Notes under the pieces: model-generated
Databases searched by the model: none
What the model was told of the DNA's origin: nothing
What the model saw: the letters and a program-made list of their open reading frames with translations, nothing else
DNA from: Rhopalosiphum padi
Lineage: Eukaryota; Arthropoda; Insecta; Hemiptera; Aphididae
Direction of reading: 5' to 3'
Length of the DNA: 64,000 nt
NCBI RefSeq assembly: GCF_020882245.1
Contig: NC_083600.1
Location: 23,994,001-24,058,000 of the forward strand
Part shown: positions 14,252 through 26,100 of the stretch, in pieces
Position numbering within the stretch: position 1 is the first letter of the stretch
How the letters are laid out: each line of letters starts with the position of its first letter
Position numbers and translations under genes: made by a program

Positions 14252-14310
14252 TTGTGTATTTTAAATGCCCCTTATTATTAGTAATAATAAGGGACATTTA
14301 AAACACACAA
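14252..14310. repeat. Near-perfect palindrome with 29-bp arms
   Basis: The left arm (14252..14280) and right arm (14282..14310) are reverse complements with only two differences, at arm positions 7 and 17, separated by a single G at 14281. In a minus-strand transcript, the sense of the Sox15-like pre-mRNA, both differences become G-U pairs, so the RNA could pair along all 29 positions. The lack of a real loop argues against an ordinary microRNA precursor. It may be a small fold-back element or a cruciform-forming site. Confidence 0.8.
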
Positions 14311-14980
14311 TAATTTTATAATTGCATACGTAAAAACTTCAAATTAAAAATGCAAAAGTTGTACAAAAAAAGTTTAATTTCTCTAATAAGTAATAGTCTA
14401 ATATAATAAAAATAATACAAAATAACAGATAGATTATTTTGTACACATTTTTTAAGCTTTTCAACACTAATAGCATATAGTCTTTTAAACTTTCAACCAT
14501 ATTTTCAAATTTTTAAAAATTAAATACATAGAAAAGTATCATATTTAACCAAGCTATCTTGTAATAATATAATTTAGGTACAGGTATAGCGTTCTTATCT
14601 ATAAATTATAAAATTATGAGACTGTTTATTATTTACTAAATTTTAGAACATTTTAAACAACTCGTTGTATACTTATATTCTGCGTATTTTATGTAAAATA
14701 ATAATTCCAGTAGTTAAAGTATGATGGCGTAGTAACTCGCGTGTAATGTTATTGTGTTTCAAAAGTTAAAACTCCCCGGTGAACAGTGTATTTGGGTATT
14801 TTACGCAATTTTTTGTAAATTGCATTTCCTATATGATAATTAACAATATATATGTATAGATATAAACTATGCATAATTAACTGATATTATTACGATGGTA
14901 CAAATACTAAATAATATTTATTATCTATTATCTTCTGATGAAAACATAATGATTTTTACAAGTACTCATGCATAATTTTT

Positions 14981-15060
14981 AGATTCTGAGCGGAGCTCTG
15001 TATTGATTATACAATGATGTATGTCTTTTTTTTGTAGAAAAAATTTCTGTTATTATTGTT
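14981..15060 (+). mobile_element. Possible dispersed aphid repeat fragment
   Basis: The segment begins AGATTCTGAGCGGAG and continues into a T-rich stretch. I recall this word as part of a repeat seen many times in aphid sequences, but could not run a search. A decayed relative may start near 57166. No open frame or terminal structure was seen, so the borders are approximate. Confidence 0.3.
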
Positions 15061-15660
15061 AAAAAATTTCCAAAACCAAATATATGTAAGGGAAAATAGG
15101 AAAAGAAAAATGAAGACTTCTACACAAAGCCGCAGTATTCAACAAAAGAATTATGATCAAATTCATCATAATTGCGAAACTACATATTATATAGTTAAAC
15201 ATATTTTTTGAAATGTTTAATTTTGTAGCTTTGAATTGAAAATTTGACGAAAAGTTTCTCAAAAATAGTTTAAACTGTACCCAAAAAATCTAAAAATAAT
15301 TATAGAAATTTTAAGTACAAATATTATCTCAGTCTAAAATATGTATTCTGTTCGCTACAATAATTTATTTTAATTGGAAAGATTATCCATCAATCCCGTT
15401 AAACGTTATTTTTTGTAAATTTGTAATTTTTTTTTTTTATTGCAATCGAACGACTGTTACTGCGGCTTTATCGAAAGCAAATAGAATGTGTTAGGTAACT
15501 CATTTTCGACTTACGGTACAAATTATTCGATTCGATCAAAGTCGAAAAGCTGTTGTCGACTTATAAGCGATTTTAAAAATGGAATCATTGTCGCATGTCT
15601 ATAACGATCGTATCCACACTCAGATTACCAGCAAACGGTCAAACGGGTGGCAGGTTGTGA

Positions 15661-15670
15661 GGGGGGGGGG
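15661..15670. repeat. G10 homopolymer
   Basis: An uninterrupted run of ten G on the plus strand, unusual in this A/T-rich background. Similar C runs occur near 31482 and 46407. Confidence 0.9.
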
Positions 15671-15855
15671 TAGTTATGAGCGGAGGAACAAAGAGGGTGT
15701 CATTTTTACGGTGCGTGCGTAATGGTTCTGCATGGTTACACACAGTATGGTTATATATATATACTTATGTATGTGTGTGTGTGTGTTGGTGCGATGACCA
15801 CCAAGAGAACACGTCCGCTTGTGTTACATGGTGGCTGTCATCGTCATATACGCGC

Positions 15856-15856
<1 letters not shown>

Positions 15857-15898
<42 letters not shown>
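15857..15898. repeat. (AC)21 microsatellite
   Basis: A perfect AC run of 42 nt. Three overlapping open frames read through it as Thr-His repeats and are not genes. Confidence 0.95.
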
Positions 15899-15900
<2 letters not shown>

Positions 15901-16759
15901 TGCTTATTTTAGTTTATGCACTGCACAGTGTATGTATGAGTGTGTGTATGTGTATGTGTGAGTACAGTCATGTGCGTGTCCTAGACGATATTATTATTAT
16001 CGTGTGGCCTATACGTTATTTTGTTATTTTTTTTCTATCAGCACAGCTCGTGTACCTATGTATAACATAATATAATATATATATATATACGAGTGTGTTA
16101 TACACGAGTTCCCAAACGATATTATATCCAAATGTAATATTTGAATTAAAGTTCCAACACGCATAATACACGGTATTCACTATATATTGTACACTTTATA
16201 ATTTACGATTAGTAAGTTAGTGCCTATATGTTACGTTATGAGTTACGAATATATTACAGGAATTGTGAATTTTGTTCGTAAAGGTGAAGTTTTAATATAG
16301 TTGTCGTAACTATATATATATATATATGTATATTATAACCACACAGAATAGATAAACTAAGTCATGTGATACTCTAGTACTTGACGTTTACACCACGGCA
16401 GTCGTTATCGATGATAAAAATAACATGATTATCTCCTAATACTATTATATGTATATATATATATCGTATATCATCCTACAAAGATGACCACCGCCTGGCC
16501 GTGTGCTACGCTCGAGTATACACCGAGCACGCCTGAAGGGCATCGCGAAATCATGCAGGTACTCATCTACACCTGTCGCACCAGCGCATAACATAATACG
16601 TGCAGTACTTCGTGTTTTATAGTTGTCGTCGACCATAGTATAATAATAATATAATATGTGTTATTATGCGACACTCGAGAAGTTGTGCAATGTTCAAGAG
16701 GATATATTAATATATATACATGAGATGTGTATGTGTGTGCGCGTGCGCGTGCGAATATA

Positions 16760-17050
16760 TTTATTGCGAGCCGTCGATAATCTCGACTATGTGGTCGACA
16801 CGTGCGACACGTCTCTCTGCAACGCGTCCGAAACGAAAATTGGACCGAAATCCACCGTGAACGGGGTCGCGGGAATACGAATAATAATCAAATTCGATTT
16901 ATCATTGTCGCGTTGTCGTTTCATTCATCATCTCCGTCGGCGTTTCTGCTGCCTGCGCACTGAACAGTCTACGATTTTTGTCAATGCAATTTTATTATAT
17001 TATGTTATATTGTTTTGTGCTGAGATTTTCTTCCACTGCCGCTGGCGGTT
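16760..17050. promoter_or_regulatory. Sox15: Less A/T-rich island in intron 1, candidate enhancer
   Basis: About 290 bp richer in C, G and CpG than its surroundings. It contains TTTATCATTG (a GATA-type TTATC core next to a Sox-like ATTG), CAATTTAATG and CTTCCACTGCC. A 135-codon frame crosses it, but the frame starts in a TA-rich stretch and shows no domain or splice structure, so I treat the island as non-coding. Its placement inside the large first intron makes an enhancer role plausible; this is inference only. Confidence 0.25.
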
Positions 17051-17757
17051 TCTGGCAATTTAATGTAATAAGTAATAATTACAGAATCCGGATTCACATA
17101 TTGTATTTTGATAAAATATATAGACCTTTTTTGTTGCATATCCTTATCAATATGAGACTTTTTATGTGTATTTGCGATATTATTACATACTTCAATTTTT
17201 GAACATCTTATAAAATCATTTGGGTATACGTTCTGCTAGTAATCTCACAACATAAATCCTGATTTAAGAATTAAGACTTATAATATGTATTTACTTCTGT
17301 ATGTGATAAGAGCAATATTGAAATAATTAACCCCATGTGAGATACAAATTAATGGCACACGTACATGTAAGTGTTCACCCAGATAACGCATTACAAAATC
17401 TAAACGATGTATATAATTATTATTTATTATATAATCAAACAATTATCATATAATGTATTTTTATCGAAAAAGCGTACAGTAAATATTGACGTTAAATTTA
17501 TGCACGTGTAAACCACCTAAATTAGTCTGCACTGCAGTCTACAACATTCAATATAATATAATTATTCTTTGATCAATCCACAGATACGTACAATTTCCAA
17601 GTATTTTTTTTCTTCCTAGATTTGCATTTTTTATTTTTGTCTCGTTGGATTAACGGAAGGTGAAAACGTGTTTTTTTCAGAATGATTGAAATTAATGAAA
17701 GATTCAGATGATTAGATCAGGAAGAATGAAAAGAAAAAAAAATCCACATTACTTTAA

Positions 17758-17990
17758 CGAAGCGTTTTACATTGGAGCCACTTTCTTTAGACACGGGATC
17801 CCGATGGTAATTAACGTTAATTTAAGTCGCAACGAGATTTAAATTTTTACTCGTTTTATTTATTATTTTTTCAGTCTAATTTTTATACATTTCGTTTTAC
17901 TTTGTACGCTCGACGGCGCCGTAACAGATAGTCGAATCGTGTGTTACATACATCTATATGGGTACACGCCGGCGATGACTGCAGCATACA
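17758..17990. promoter_or_regulatory. Sox15: Motif-dense island in intron 1, candidate enhancer
   Basis: Contains GGTAATTAACGTTAATTTAAG, two closely spaced homeodomain-type cores (TAATTA and TTAATT), followed by CpG-rich sequence with GACGGCGCCGTAAC. No coding potential was seen. The call rests on composition and motif spacing alone. Confidence 0.2.
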
Positions 17991-20799
17991 CATATTGTGA
18001 CAAAATGTTTTTTATTTTTCATTGACGTATTGTTATTATAAAATATAATAACACGTGAGTATATGGTTTTTTCGACATTTTTACGATTATTTTCATTTAT
18101 TATTATTTTTATTTGAAATCAGCATGGACTGCGAAAAACACCATAAACTGAACGTTAAAATGCGTGGAAATATGTACTTCGTGTCCGTGAACAAAACGCA
18201 ATTATCGTGCATTTACATAATTTAATAAGCAATGAAAATTACATATTTTCGGTTCAATATGTGTAGTATTGCGACTTATTCATAATTATTATTGCCGAGA
18301 TTAACACATATATTCATTGAATGAAAATCAACTTACAGAGCTAAGCTTGTAAAAACCTAAAAAAGTACACACGACTATTAAAACAGTGCTTTAAATATCA
18401 CGAATATTCCAAAATTATTTTATTATAAAATATCATATTATCCGTATTTCAATATTTCGCTGGGTAAAATTTTAACACGTGTCCTTAGGTATATGTTTAA
18501 AATTTGACGTTTTCAAAATGTATTGTAAAATTACTAAAATGAAACATTGGACATTGAAGAATTTTATAACAAAAAAAAAAAAACAAAGTACAGACTTTAT
18601 TCCATCTAATTGCTTTATAATGTTGTATATTATATGATATAATTTAATAGTGAGTGTTAGATTAAATGAGCATTTCGAATAATGACTATTTAAATAAAAT
18701 AGTTGATTATCAGCTGAGTGATATCTAAATCAAATACATCATAATAATATACTGTTGTGACATTATTGTTTATAAAAATTTTTACTTGCGTACGCGATCT
18801 TATTTATATTTTGTATTCATTCAGTTCAATAGTTTAAAAAAGTAATTAGTAAATAATTTCTTAACAATTATTACTATTTACAATTATAATGACTAAATTA
18901 TATAGGAACATTTTCTAGTCTACAAAAAGAATAAGAATGTAAATTTAAATTATTTACGAAACTAGTGGAATTTTCCATGTAATTAATTAATATATTAAGT
19001 AATAAGTATACCCATATAGTGGCATAGTATATTAAGTAATGCATATGAAAAAAATAAAAACATAAAAAGATCAGAACAAAATTATCAACACTAAATATAA
19101 TGACGAATAATTGTACAATTTTTTTAAAAATATTTTAATATAAATAAAATATATAATACAAACATTGTTTTCTCTTATACAAGAAAGTAATTTTGGTAGG
19201 AACATAATAAAAATATAAAATATACATCATATTATTTTTCCTCACTATTTCTCATAAACATTTCGCTCACGCGTCACGCCCTAAGATCACAATCCACATA
19301 ATTCTTTGATTATTGAAAATGGATAAGAAGAACCACTATTTTTTTATTTTGTTTTATTATTTTAATAAAAAAATAAAAGTAAATCATTTTACGAAGAAAA
19401 ATTCTGTAGGAACTCGTTTACTTAAATTGTTACAACAAATTGAAATAGAAGAACCTAACCAATGAATCTTAATTACATTATGTTGCTCAAATTTTACAAT
19501 TCTGTTGGATCCGTTTCCTATTAAAATGCGGTTAATTTTACTTAAAAGTATAATGGTTTATTTTCCCAATGACGCATCGCGATGCGTAGATAACAACTGC
19601 ACGGGATCGAGTGAAAGGGTATATATGATAAAAGGCCTACGTAGGATAATACGGCCTAATTATCAGATACTTATCTGGTTTTTTTTCTCGAGATTAATAA
19701 TAATAGAGGTCAAGAGTCAGGCCAATACTCTTGTTGTATTTGCTCTTATTATAAGATTAACAAAAATAAGAAAAACGTATAGTACATGTGTGGTGGTTGG
19801 GCAATTTATATGGAAGACAATACCTATATATATATATACCTATATATTATAATAAATACTGTTAATATGTATAGGTGCACCACACACTTTTTTGTTGTCG
19901 CCTGATAGACACACTGTTATTTAGTTCGACCGTGATTTATTTATAGGATATGATATTATTATATCGCGCAATTCAGTAGCGTTATTATATTATTATACGT
20001 ACATAATATCATGTTCTATGAAAACACGGTCAATACGGTATTAACCAAAGATAATTAAAGTCTATGAAAATACATAGACGCATGTTTACAGGAAGTGCGA
20101 TATTGTTTGTTTTTATAGTTCTTACTCGAAAATGTGATAACGCTTTACCTATGCGTTCTCGCCGTCTCGAGAGAACGTATTGCTTTCGATGACGAAAGTG
20201 CATGTGGCGGCGTTGTGTTAATGATAAAAGAATAAAAAAACATCGAATGTGTATTTAAAGTGAAATTTAGATTACGCGCAGTGGTTGCATTATATTATGT
20301 GTATAAACTCTATATATAGGGTATAGAGTAAAGACGATATGGCTATACGCGTACGCATATGAATTATTATTATTGTGTGTACACCGTATAAGAATTGAGA
20401 AATATCGAAATCATCCCAATCGTATGCCTACATGGCTACAAATAATTATCACTGTGTGCAAAAATGTTTTTTTTTTACACGCGTGATGAAAATCGTAAAG
20501 GAAATTACATATTTATAGGTACCTACTGTTGTCTGTACTCGTTTAAATATGGGATGGAACTAATGATATCGAACAGTCTACGTGTACTTGGAGGTATATA
20601 TACAGAAGGCATACTAATATACATTATACTGTATACACATAATATCATTACATACTACACCATTTGACAATTACTGATAGTGACTTTGCGAATAGTTTCA
20701 ATTCCGAAAAAGAACTAGTGAGTGTGTTTAATAATAATAATATGTTAACAACAATATATGTAAATAAGAATAAAACATTTTTTTTCGAGCAAAACTATA

Positions 20800-21130
20800 C
20801 TTGAGCACCTGTTTTCGTCCGACCAAACAATTACGCATCAATCAAGACGAGTATATTTTCACAAGTTTTGATTAAATTATACGACACGGGCCAATGGAAG
20901 CTGCGTCGTGTGACGATTGGCTGGTTGCGGGTTTTATGATTCCGAATAAAATTATCTTTACGGCGGCAATAAAAAAAAAACCAACACCTTATAGTCGTTC
21001 CCGTGGAATATTTTACGTTGAAAAAAACCGCACTTTTAACAGCGTTACAAGATAAAAGTTTCATGTGAGGTCAATTAGTTCTGGTGTAAACTCGACCTTG
21101 GCGAATATGCTTAAAAATAGTTTCGTGACA
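20800..21130. promoter_or_regulatory. Sox15: Motif-dense island in intron 1, about 1.3 kb from exon 1
   Basis: This island has two opposed CCAAT boxes: GGGCCAATGG near 20888 and GATTGGCTGG near 20915. They are followed by TTTTATGATT (caudal/Hox-type TTTATG) and AAATTATCTTTAC (GATA-type). A 77-codon minus frame covers it but looks like chance. Paired CCAAT boxes can mark promoters, so an alternative start site of the Sox15-like gene or an enhancer are both possible. Confidence 0.25.
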
Positions 21131-22356
21131 AAATTTTCAGTTAAAAGGATTTACTACACACCGAGTTGAGATAAAATTTATAAATTTATGTTTTGAGTGT
21201 TACACAAATTATGGGAGACAAGAATGGTAATAGCATGCACATAATTACTTACTATAATTTTCGTATTTTATTACCAGAATTAAAATACACAACAATATTT
21301 TATTGATCGATATAATGAACCTATCATAAATATTCCATTGGTATTACAATACTGACCCAGAAAAAAAGTATTTGTAACTAGTCCCTACTACGTTTCAACG
21401 GAAATCATAGGTCATCGGGATTTTCGTTCTTGAAGAGAACAGGTACACAAATGCCACATATACCTATATTATATACGACACATTAGCACTCTTCCTTTCA
21501 CCGAGTTCCTTAATCTGTGATAAATGCTTATTTCATTCTGTTATTTTTATTTATTATGATTATGGATGATAGTATCTTGTATGTAATTATAAATGTTTCG
21601 TCGGTGTTGTGTTTTTGATGAATGTAACGACTTAAACGTTAGCGCACACGAATAAAGAAAAAATAACTTCATCGTTGGATTAAATTGGTCATCATTAAGA
21701 TCTACAGGAATTTTACAGCACCGACCCAACCTTAGGTATTGGTTGTTGGTACCGTTGAATCATTTAAATCGATAAGCAAATCAATTTCAGCGACAAAATT
21801 AAAAATATTCAACACCATACTTATTTTTGTAAAATATAACTACAAGTAGGTACGTTTAAATAATAAGTGTTAAGCACAATTAATGATGTAAAAAAATGTA
21901 CTACACAAAAACACCGAATCCAAATTTCCTGTCCACCACGACGCGAGATATGCGGATAAGTATGAGTATATCTATATTTTTATAGGGATAAATTGATTAT
22001 AGCTGTAGTGGGAAAAAATAAAATTTGATCGCCTAAAAATCATAAATAGAAATCCGTAGGCACTTATATTATTTTTTTTAAATTAACAATTACAATTTTA
22101 GAATTTCTATTAAAATTACGGCGGTATTGTAGTTTTTAAAAAACATGGAAGAGAAAGGGTGAAGCGTTGATTTTTAAAAGTTTATAGCGACAATGTTCCA
22201 ATTTTATTTTATTACATAAAAATCTATAATTTTGTCTTAGTGTGAAGATTCCTATGTTACTTATGATGAAGTGTGGGAGTACCTACGGCTTATTGGTAAC
22301 AGTCGTAAAAGACAAAATAAAAACGATTTGATACTTATTAATGATAGTCAACTTAC

Positions 22357-22445
22357 GAGTAACCGGACGGCGCATATGCCGCAGCGATGTTGTCCTGTAT
22401 CATAGTGTCCGGTTCGGGATCGGCGACACCAGACGAAGAAGACAT
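22357..22445 (-). CDS. Sox15: Sox15-like transcription factor, coding exon 1 (start codon)
   Basis: This exon carries the N-terminus: ATG at 22445..22443, 29 codons, then TC of the Ser30 codon before a GTAAGT donor at 22356. The encoded residues begin Met-Ser-Ser-Ser-Ser-Gly and end Ala-Pro-Ser-Gly-Tyr, acidic and small-residue rich, as expected for an unstructured N-terminus. The start is supported by an A-rich context (AACAACA before ATG), by an in-frame TGA at 22484..22482 only 12 codons upstream, and by exact phase agreement with the exon carrying the HMG box. Met15 is an alternative start. The region between this exon and the HMG exon could still hide a small in-phase exon. Confidence 0.85.
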
Positions 22446-23120
22446 TGTTGTTGGCGGCGACCTGGTGGGAACGCGGTCATGTCAACGACATGTCTTACGC
22501 GAAAATGGTGAGAAAAAATTCAAAAGGAAAAACCCGGGAATCGAAATTGAAACCGACCCGACGTTAGCCGGAAAACCGCGGGAACGGTCTTTAGTATGCT
22601 CCAGCTGCTGCTGAAAATAGGAGACGGAAGTGCTTACGATAATACAATAATTATCTCTTCCAAAACGATCCAACGACGACACGACAAAATTTGGTTGAAA
22701 AAAAAATTGAAATTTATTACTAAATATACGTCCATACGACCGCAATTGAGAGCAAACCAGCGCACTAGGGATTTTTTGGCCGATGAGTCGATAATTTTTT
22801 TTCACTTTTTATTTGATAAAATAATGGAGCTTTGAAACAACAAAATAGAAAAATTTAAAAAAAAAAAAAAAACCGACGACCGAACGACGTTTCGTGTGCG
22901 CGGGTGAGCAGATCCGACGTGTGTGCGTATACGTTTGCGCGCGCGAGAGCGAACCACTAGAACAGCCGAACGAGTTATGGCGTACTGAATCGGTTTCGGC
23001 CAGCGCGCGGTGTGCGCAGGACGGCCAAACGGGATAACCGGCACCTATGCGTGTTACCTGGCCTTCGTGCGCCGCGCGCCGCGCTAGTGATGTGCCGCCG
23101 CCGTCGTACGTACGTATATT
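22446..23120 (-). promoter_or_regulatory. Sox15: Probable 5'UTR and core promoter of the Sox15-like gene
   Basis: Directly upstream of the start codon the sequence turns CpG-rich, most strongly at 22880..23110, before returning to A/T-rich DNA. On the minus strand, TCAGT at 22988..22984 matches the arthropod initiator and would give a 5'UTR of about 540 nt. I found no convincing TATA box, and no downstream element at the exact expected spacing. An A15 tract on the plus strand lies near 22858..22872. Open frames here on both strands lack support. The exact transcription start is undetermined. Confidence 0.4.
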
Positions 23121-26100
23121 ATAATAATATAGGTAGCGTATGGTATATACCAAATGTATACTTGTAGTACGGTTGCGTGGTATCTCTCGGTTATAATAAT
23201 AGTAATAATACTATGCACCGAAACGACCGTGGCCAATCGGGGCAGAATTACGACTTACGAGCGCAAAAAATCGTATACATTTAATAATACGTATAACTTA
23301 CTACTACGCGTACGCTGTATGTCTAGGTATTCGGCGAAGACTGCATGTCGGAAAATTAAAATAAAAACCAACATCGACTCCGTTTAGTAGCAGATACTGT
23401 TTTTGAGCTCATCCTTTATTATACCGATACCCCGGTTACTATATTATAATATCTATTGACTTTGGAATAATCTACGTTCCGCGTTTCTTCCAAAAGTCTT
23501 CTGCCATTGGTGGTTGTATATTAGAATATCACATATATAGATATTACATACTAATATTGTACCTGCACGAAATATTTAAACAGTATTGCATTAATTTAGT
23601 TGCAATTGTTTTATTATTATGCCGTGGTCGATGGTTGAAATAACAAATTCAATTTTTTTTAAAACCACTAGAACTGTTCGTTTTTTTCCAATTCAAAACC
23701 ACAATTTTCGTTATCATTTTTACAAACTTATAAAGTTATAAGTGATTTGTGATTACCTTTTTACACTGAACGTAGAATATTTTATAAACCATACAATTAA
23801 TAAATGAATATGTAGCGTGTTGTAGGACGTAGGTAATGCATTATATGATAAACATATTAATTAAAATATTTTAAATGATATCTTTAGAATTCAATTTATT
23901 ATTGGAATTGCATAACTGATAATAAACCTCTAAACATTTTGAGAAAACCATAATAATCATTAGTACTGTTTTTAAGGTTTAATATTTATATGGTTATAGT
24001 TATGATTTTTCTTTGTTCAATCATTTTAGATTTCATGCGTTACTGCGTTATAATACGAAATTCAGTCAATAAATTAAAATATTAGTTTATTACTATAGTA
24101 TTCCAAAAAGTAACTTTGAGCTATAACCATTTAAATATTTTTTTACAACTATAAACACGATTTATATAACGATAAAATTTAAAAATGTTTACTTGATGTA
24201 GGATTGTAGGATAATATTAATATTATAATTTACAATAAGCAATACCTATATAAAAGGAAATAATGAATTTTTATTAAAATATATTTGGTTAAAATTCGAT
24301 CCAACTATTATTATCCAACATCCTGTTCTTGACTTTGTAAATGATTTATTTTTATTAGTGATGTAGAAGTGATGTAGAAAGTAAATCATTTTTAATATAT
24401 ATGTATATATTGTATATTAATAGAAAATAAAACATAATGTGCAATTTATGGTAGTGTATACTTTGACTATTGTATGAATAGTTCTCAAGCTCTCGAAATT
24501 TACTGTGCATTATTTAGTTTAATACAATATGTAGGTGTAACTTTTATTTTAAAGACAATTTTTGTATTAAACCAACTCTTACTTACATTTTAATGTTTAT
24601 AAGACTGATAAAATAAATTCCATTACTATAGAACATTTTTTATGAAGTTTATTATTAATATAAGTTATATAATATATAAGAGCTAGTATAATATTTGCAA
24701 ATATATAAAGTTTAGATATATTATAATATTTTTATTATTTTTTGTAATTGAATTAAGAAAGTTTTACTCGAAAAAAGTAAAAAAAAAAAAACTACATTTT
24801 TGATATTTATTCATAAATCGTTAATTTTAAGATACACAATATTATATAGGAGACTTTAACTGCCTTTTGTACGGCTTTTTCGCACAGCTAAACCTATCGA
24901 GAATTTTGAATTTACGGGGAATTGCTGGTTGAATAAGTATGTATGGTTTATGTAAGTACATAATATATTATAATGTATATCTAGTAGTATTAATAAGTTG
25001 TTATGAAACAGACTGCATAACGTGATCCATAATGAAGACGATATGCACCTTCGCCGTAGACAATGGATTACGACTTCCAGCGAGGGAAGTGAAGATTTCC
25101 GGGAACACAAGTATACTATTACTAGGTATATAACTCGTGGTCGAATGGGCTTGATTATGAAGTTATCAAACTATAAGATTATTGGATTGATAAAGCTTTT
25201 GAAATGCAGTAGATTGAATACAAAATGCGTTTCCTCATCATAAAAAAATAACAATTAGTGCAATATTACAGAGAGGCATTCGATGTTGAAAACAAATATT
25301 TTGTTTTGTTTTAGGTAAGTACCTATTTATTTTTTCACTTTGAACTTTTCAACGATACATTTATTTTATACGTGGCTGATGTCCGATGGCCTCAATAAAT
25401 TATTCATTTATATAATAACCATTTATATTTGAACTAATACCCTTAAACCATTAAATTATTTAGAATAGGTAGTTAATAATTTAATATATTAATTAACCAA
25501 TTATAAATATATTAATAAATGACTAATTATTATTATTAAAAATTAAGTGCATGGGAATAAGTTGATATAATTTAAATGTAACACCATCAATACTGTAATT
25601 AAAACAAATATAGGACAAAAATGAAAGTAAAAATGAAAAAATAGTTTATGATGAGAAAATAATGGTAATAGTCGAATTAAATGTGACGCGGAATTAACTT
25701 TATTTTTATTTTATATTTGCAAAATGAATTAAATAAAAAATTTAAAATTCAAATCAACTTTGAAAATATATGTTGATGAATTATTACTTTTTAAACAAAA
25801 TCATTATGCATTATTTAAAAAAAAAAATCGTATCTTACTATTAGAGTATTATACAGAAAATACATACAAAGACATTTCTGTCAGGTATGTAATGACTAAT
25901 GAGTCATGACCAAAAAAATGTTCATCTTATATCATTATACTTACAACTATGGTTATCTACACTAATAAAATATATATAGATAGTATAGTAGATAACCATG
26001 ATCATGACTTGTGGTATAATATAAATTGTTTATCAAAAAATAAAAATGTTTAAACTGATAAACAGATATTGACATTATAATATATTATATAATCGAATTA

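Larger units (their letters stand above)
5256..22356 (-). other. Sox15: Intron 1 of the Sox15-like gene
   Basis: This 17,101-nt intron has a GTAAGT donor at 22356 and a pyrimidine-tract TGCAG acceptor ending at 5256. Most of it is A/T-rich with TA, CA and mixed microsatellites. Stretches 5256..7900, 8600..14240, 15100..15650 and 18050..20790 show only A/T-rich sequence and short chance frames. The parts that stand out are listed separately: hairpins at 7945 and 14252, a transposon-like fragment near 14981, and islands near 16760, 17758 and 20800. A large first intron dense in candidate regulatory sequence is common for developmental transcription factor genes. Confidence 0.8.
1..22445 (-). 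other. Sox15: Sox15-like (SoxF) gene span, 3' part beyond window
   Basis: This is the gene body from the start codon to the left window edge. It contains coding exon 1, a 17.1-kb intron, coding exon 2, and more than 4.6 kb of a second intron that interrupts the HMG box. The exons were joined because exon 1 ends with two bases of a codon before a GTAAGT donor, and exon 2 begins with one base after a pyrimidine-rich TGCAG acceptor; this restores a Ser codon and one open frame of 222 complete codons. No sequence in 1..4677 on the minus strand encodes the second half of an HMG box, so the remaining exon or exons must lie left of the window. An extra small in-phase exon inside the large intron cannot be excluded. 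Confidence 0.85.

Noticed and set aside
15676..16070. Three overlapping frames with Thr-His repeats
   Set aside because: Translations of the AC microsatellite at 15857..15898 in different frames.
16656..17063. 135-codon plus-strand open frame inside intron 1
   Set aside because: Starts in TA-rich sequence, runs through a GT/GC repeat, and lies antisense to the Sox15-like intron with no family resemblance. Treated as part of a possible regulatory island.
25946..25965. GGTTATCTA resembling the start of miR-9
   Set aside because: The match covers only an internal 9-mer; the seed region and the opposite arm do not match miR-9.
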